A program made the position numbers and the translations under genes. The notes under the pieces are model-generated. The model did not search any database, was not told the origin of the DNA, and worked only from the letters and a program-made list of their open reading frames with translations. From contig NMRA01000018.1 in NCBI GenBank assembly GCA_002633005.1, positions 645,131 to 709,130 on the forward strand: a stretch of 64,000 nt of DNA. Reading direction: 5' to 3'. Shown in pieces: positions 59,129 to 64,000 of this stretch; position 1 is the first letter of the stretch; each line of letters opens with the position of its first letter. This DNA comes from Phoronis australis (Eukaryota > Phoronida > Phoronidae).

Positions 59129-59542
59129 CTACTTGAAGCAGGGTTCTAAAAATTCGGGGTCATCCTTGTTGGGACCGTAAATATTAGCTAGAGTAATTGA
59201 GACTCGATTTTCAATAAGTAATTCGATGACAACAAGGTTTCCTTTATCATCAAGATGGATTTTACCAACTTCACATTCAAAGTTATTATTTAGCAATATG
59301 CAGACACCTCTCGATTCTCTTGTTCCAGGGCTCATGAAAACATCATATCCCCACTGGGCTCTAATAACAGAAATTTCTGATTCAATAAAATGAGTTTCTT
59401 GCAAGCAATAAATACTACAACACTTCCGTCTCAAAAATTCAAAGACATCCTTTCTCTTAATTGTGTCCCTTAGCCCTCTGCAGTTTAAAGATAAGATACT
59501 AACCATGTTCCGACAAAAGACATGACAAATCGGGTCTATCAA
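59129..59542 (-). pseudogene. Tx1/L1-like ORF2, AP-endonuclease N-terminal part
   Basis: A 137-codon frame: MVSILSLNCRGLRD (N-block), IYCLQETHF with catalytic Glu, GVCILLNNNFE, and ITLANIYGPNKDDP. The likely start is the internal Met of NMVSILSLNCRGLRD. It ends in a T-run near 59140, where a one-base difference throws the frame; the next frame resumes with IIICGDWNLVQDF just before 59081. Confidence 0.85.
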
Positions 59543-62500
59543 TTAAAATACTAAGTGTGATGTATATAGAACGTACACAAGTTGGTGAATCAACAAAAAT
59601 CTCGCCCAGAAATATGTAAAAAACAAAAAGGGAGTGGCTAAAATGTACTTCACCACCTCCATGATTCACACTGGACATCAGCTAAGACGATACCCGCATT
59701 CATAGACCTGTATTGATATGCGAATCAGTTGTAGACACAATGAAAGACTCAACTGAATAGAACACTGCCCACATCAGTCAACTTTACATGCAGATGTAGT
59801 GGGCCGATGCCTAAAAACAAGCAAAGAAAGGACTGGCAGTGTTCTATCTGTTACAAAGCCAAGTCAATAGTTATCATACCGTAGAAAAGAAACGAAAAAC
59901 ATACATACCGTCAGCAAAAAGCTGTGTAAGCATATCATATGAGCAATAAACCAAACAATATTTTGCAGTCTTTTAATTAATGAAATTTTGGAAACACCAT
60001 CTACATTCACACACAGTCACTGGACTTGTTTAACCTGACGACTCTCGCAAGTACGCAGGAATGTCGTGAAAATTATCCACAGAATACGACTTACGATCAA
60101 TGTGAAGTGTGTCTCTGATTAGGAAAACAGATTTTACTGAAGGACACGCCTTTGCAGCTTTCAAAATGGGATGTTTTATAGCTTTCTTTTGTCCAGCTAT
60201 TTTTGCAGTTCAATACTGCGCAGTACACAGGAAGCTCGATTCACTTTCATCCCCTTTCAAGATGGCAGCCCACTCTTCAAGTCGTAAACCACGTTCATTC
60301 AACTCTTCTTAAGGATACTGTGTCCTTTACATTCACCTACTTAGAACACTGAGAATGAATTTTGCCAGTCGAAAGATATCACTAAAATTAACACTTTTCG
60401 TAAGTTACTGCCATCTACGTACATGTACTCTCGTTATCTTTCTATTAATTCTTTTAAAATTCATACAAAAGCGGAAAGACCTTCAGCGAAACCTAATTAT
60501 TTGTGCTGCATTGCCAGTGGAAAGATTACCCATAATGCACAGGAACTTGTTGACGGAAAAAACATGTCGACCACAAGCAATCGAGGTGAGTTAGGTGCTT
60601 TGACACTTGTCAGAACGTACAAACACATGGAATACAATGCTTGATTGTTACTCCTAAACAACTAAATTAATTTGCCCTGAAACTCAGTCCACTCAGCGAT
60701 TCACTAACCCAAATCAATCGAAGTTTATGTTCAAACCGGCTGAAAATGAGACCGAATCTTAGTGATTCCTGACTTCATGGAGTTTGATTGTCAACATTTC
60801 CTCATCGGGGAGATTCTATACAACAAGTAGGCACGCGATTTCTTACAAACGACGATATCAGTTGCCTACGAGAAATAAGTTTCCCGCGTGGCATTGTGGT
60901 GTTTATATTTAGAGTATTAGACGTAGGTGAGGGCATGGAGTGGAAGATTCCATGGCTGCATTTCTAAAGTAAGCTACAATTCTCCAAACACCAATTATAG
61001 ACCATGTTACGTAGCTCCTCACCGATGCTACCTGCCAAGAATGATCCACACTCGCCAACCAAACTCCAGGCTCAAGAATAGGTTCCTCACCACTCACTCG
61101 GTGACATTCCTGGATTAGAGATAATTATTATTCAGGTATAACACATTTCTGTTTTTTGTGAATGTAACTGTGAGGTCCGTGTGTAATTAAGGTTTTTTAC
61201 CATGAGTTAAATGTCTGATGGTTTTGACCACAGGTGATTTTACTGAGAGATGGGATTTAGTGGACGCAGGTGATGGGCATGAAATCGCTTTGACCCCAGC
61301 TGTGGGTCATGTATTGGTGTAGGGGGTCGAGATTTTCAAACAGAACGTTGTTGTTTCGTACAATTTTAAATGCAAGCGGGTACATGATTTTCCCATATTT
61401 AGCATTTGTTCTGTCCACATTCAATTCTATTCTGTTCTATTCCAGAGGAATTCTGTTTGTAAAAATTGCAATGACACCATTGAATTATTGGTTCTTGCGG
61501 GAAACTTAAGAGGCCAACTTCCCATTGAGCTATGTTGTTTCAGGCTCCGTCTGAGGTTTTTAGTTAAGGCTTTTATAACGCTGGCTTTAATCTACACTTT
61601 TACCTTATCGACACTATTTCACCTAAATACGCATAATAATTATCTAGTTTGTGGTTTTCCTAAGGATTAACAATGAATATGTTATATGCTTAGCATTCAA
61701 ATTCAAGGACACCATATCGACCAACTCGGTAAACAAGAGATTGTGGAAAGAGGCGGACGCGGTCATGGCGAAACAGAAATATGCCATCGTAGAGGAATGG
61801 AGGAAGCAGAGCTTAAGAAATTGCCCTGGATGTGCTACCCAAAAGTCTGCGACTGTTTTGAGGGTTCCAGAATATTTATCGAGGATCTTAAAGCTAGGGT
61901 TTACAGGTCATACTTGTGTATGAAAGATATTGTATGCTATGTATGTAGTGGATTATGAAACACATCTTACATAAGTCAGATGTTAGTTTGGAAATCTGTG
62001 TCGTTGGAATGGTTAATTTTTGTGTTCATCGTGAAGGTGGACTCACGTGAAGTGTAGAATGCTGTTGCGCAACTTCCGCCGCTGTTCAGTTCCGACTGTC
62101 AGTACATTGCTTCACCCACAACAAGACTTGTGCAATGCCTCCACGTCGCAACACATGGACTGGGTATACTCGGACTAAACTGTGCGGGATCGGGTGGGGA
62201 AGGAGCGTTTCTGTCTTTTGAAGTCTCTGTTGTTTCGAACGATATGAGATGCCGAAAACCCCGTTGGGAGCACTCTCTTTTCTCGGGAAGTTGGTCAGTG
62301 GCTCTAGATTGGGAAGCCCCTCTAACGGAATCACCCTCCTTTGGGTCTCCTTGTCAAGAGTATTTTGACTTTGAGCTCTTCGGGGCTGGTTAATACCGCC
62401 TTGTCTCCTGCCAGGTGACGCGGGAACCCTTGAAAAATAATACCCTGGTTCTTGAGTCTTAAGTCAGTTGCTGCTGATGGTAAACATCACAGAACTTTGC

Positions 62501-62640
62501 GTATTAAGTGATCTTGGGAAAACCGCGGTAGCGCCTGCTGCACTAGAGAACAAGCGTCTGCATGGTTAGCTCTAGGATGTTGCAAGGGTCTGGCACTTGG
62601 AAGTATTCATACTGAACCTGGGAAGTCCATTTGCAGTAGA
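59543..62640. other. No gene recognised
   Basis: AT-rich sequence with ORFs of 60-90 codons in conflicting frames. The first few hundred bases could include the LINE 5' UTR, but no ORF1 motif was found. Confidence 0.5.
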
Positions 62641-62758
62641 AACCCTTTCGCTGGGTGTCATATGTTCGCTTGGAGCAACCAGGCAGAAGAGCTGTTGAAA
62701 TCAGTGTCAGACCCTATAGCTTTGCGGATGCAGGAAAGCCTTTGACTTGGCCTTGTTG

Positions 62759-62778
62759 TCACCCTATATATAGGGTGA
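62759..62778. repeat. Perfect 20-bp palindrome
   Basis: TCACCCTATATATAGGGTGA, fully self-complementary, within the gag-like remnant region. Confidence 0.9.
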
Positions 62779-62871
62779 TAGCGGATGCAGACCTGAATCA
62801 TGGATTGACAGCGAAAACTAATAACCCATCCTGGAGGGGGTTCAAGTGACAAGCGCTCAGGGCAGTCGAAT

Positions 62872-63929
62872 GTGGTCTTTGCGGTAACGGAAGTCCATCT
62901 CAAAGACTCCTCCTTAGGAGTTTCTATAAGGCAAGTGGAAGCACCACCTACTGTAGACGCTCGCTCTGGGAAATCATTAGACTCTTCTATGAGAGTGGAA
63001 AGTGAAATTACCAAGCTCCTGAAAGCAGCAAGTGTGGCTGCTGACGCGAACTCTAAACCTGCCCCGGACACTCCTCGCGGAGCGAATGGAAGCGGAAATA
63101 TTTCAACTGGGCCTTATGACAGCTCCCACCTCTCTCTGCTGCTGCTAAGCGGAGCACAAAGCGGGTTCGCCAGACGGCTCAGAAGAAGCTTGAAAACCTA
63201 GAAATCGATGTTCAGCAGGGACAGGTCGACTCCTGAAACATCCTAAAAATCACCCACCATATTGGCTAAAGTGAATAAACTCCCTTAAGCTAGCGTGTCC
63301 AAGAAAGATCTTAGTGCCTTTGTGGCTGCAAAGGCTGGTGAGCCGTCTACAGATGGCATTTGTCAAGCCTCAGATCCCGTGTCCCACTTCATATTAAGTC
63401 AGTGAGACATGAATTGGGCAAAATGGCGATTGGCTGTGACAACTCAGCTACCCTTGACTGGGTCAAACTTGGATGTAACGAACTTACTTCTGATGGTCCT
63501 ATCACAGTTCAGGGTTCCAGTTGATGGGTCCAGGAGACCTGTGGTCAAGGCCTTCTGTCATGTCTTAGAGGAAGTCGCTGCTAATAAGGATGCTTTCTTG
63601 CTGGTCCTTTAAAAGGAGAGCAATGATGACATAGACATGACAAAGTTTCGTGTGACGTCAATGACTGCCATCAAACCAACGTTGAATTATCCCTCTGAGG
63701 GATTTACTATCGTCCTAGATTTCGAAGAGTCCGCTTGCTTGGCAGATTCCCCGTGAGATTGGTTTTCGTCCCTAGTGCGGCTTTGGTGGGCGAGTGCTTT
63801 GCAGACCTAGGGGAAAAAGCAGTAGGAGGCCAAAGCTTTTATCCGGGTCTCATAAGGGATGTAAACCTCGGACGTGGAAGCTTACTGTGTGGCCACCTCA
63901 AAGTCAGTGGGAATGGACATGGCAGATGA
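62872..63929 (+). pseudogene. Decayed gag-like reading frame of a probable retroelement
   Basis: Plus-strand coding-like sequence in pieces. A basic segment (SAAAKRSTKRVRQTAQKKLE) ends at about 63236. From about 63299 one frame reads SKKDLSAFVAAKAGEPSTDG, a TGA, then MNWAKWRLAVTTQLPLTGSN...LLMVLSQFRVPVDGSRRPVV, a TAA, then SNDDIDMTKFRVTSMTA and PSEGFTIVLDFEESA. After a shift come FYPGLIRDVNLGRGSLLCGHL and stop. Codon structure and the two in-frame stops suggest an inactivated gag-type ORF, possibly of a DIRS/Ngaro or similar element continuing past 64000. No zinc knuckle, protease or RT is in view, so the family is uncertain. Confidence 0.35.
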
Positions 63930-64000
63930 AACAACTGAGGTAGGGAATGTTGCTGAGGTTTCTGAACCTATACCATTCAATAACAGATCTTCTCTGGCTC

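Larger units (their letters stand above)
56330..59542 (-). mobile_element. Tx1/L1-like LINE interrupted by an assembly gap
   Basis: Minus-strand non-LTR element with N-terminal AP-endonuclease, linker, reverse transcriptase and the C-terminal segment typical of L1/Tx1 ORF2. A 628-bp run of N (56667-57294) replaces the thumb region. No ORF1 is visible upstream of 59542. Only one frame break is seen in the sequenced part, so this is the youngest-looking LINE here. Confidence 0.85.

Noticed and set aside
1-64000. CRISPR array, operon or phage region
   Set aside because: No regularly spaced short repeats with unique spacers and no compact co-directional genes. All tandem repeats are eukaryotic satellite or transposon types.

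Overview
The window is 64 kb of eukaryotic, AT-rich, gene-poor genomic DNA. It looks like a marine invertebrate. The evidence is an APE-type LINE with a 2A-like NPGP motif, Penelope-like elements with a GIY-YIG domain, a Tx1/L1-like LINE, a tRNA-derived SINE, many hairpin MITEs, (TACATG)n tracts, and one host-type DUF229 gene. Amphioxus, hemichordate, echinoderm, mollusc and brachiopod genomes all share this mixture, so I cannot name the phylum from this sequence alone. There is no bacterial operon structure, tRNA or rRNA gene, or CRISPR array.

Layout. 0-10 kb: dispersed repeats (here called R1, R2 and D), a 0.4-kb palindrome, a diverged tandem repeat, a hAT-like MITE and a broken gene with a cysteine-rich CXC-like tail. 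10.5-12.3 kb: a dead Tc1/mariner transposon with roughly 180-bp inverted ends. A Penelope-like element sits inside it, flanked by a 12-bp target duplication. 13.2-15.1 kb: a 5'-truncated CR1/L2-type LINE. 15-26 kb: mostly non-coding, with a 41-bp-arm hairpin, a 0.7-kb fold-back element, a 1.4-kb TIR transposon rich in CGTGA, and a GC-rich-ended MITE. 29.2-30.4 kb: an almost identical 577-bp tandem duplication carrying TATA and AATAAA signals. 30.8-33.1 kb: three tandem ~855-bp units filled with a near-palindromic GTACCAAGTGGGTAC-like motif. 33.1-33.7 kb: a decayed SGNH-hydrolase-like ORF. 36.4 kb: a tRNA-SINE.

39.3-41.3 kb holds the only long, intact, host-type coding sequence, a DUF229 (alkaline-phosphatase/sulfatase-fold) protein. 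It is probably a large exon whose true start is a splice acceptor just after a repeat insertion. 42-49.4 kb: a second Penelope-like element with an inverted copy of its own 3' end, a truncated LINE tail, a 62-bp hairpin array, and a nearly full-length but frameshifted LINE with the 2A-like motif. 56.3-59.5 kb: a Tx1/L1-like LINE interrupted by a 628-bp assembly gap. 62.6-64 kb: a decayed gag-like reading frame that runs towards the window edge.

The seven LINE, Penelope and SGNH fragments whose strand can be read are all on the minus strand, while the DUF229 exon is on the plus strand. Nearly everything except DUF229 is mobile DNA at different stages of decay. I found no convincing new multi-gene system. 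The best leads are the GTACC-motif tandem units, the structure of the Penelope ends, the 2A LINE and the exon boundary of DUF229.
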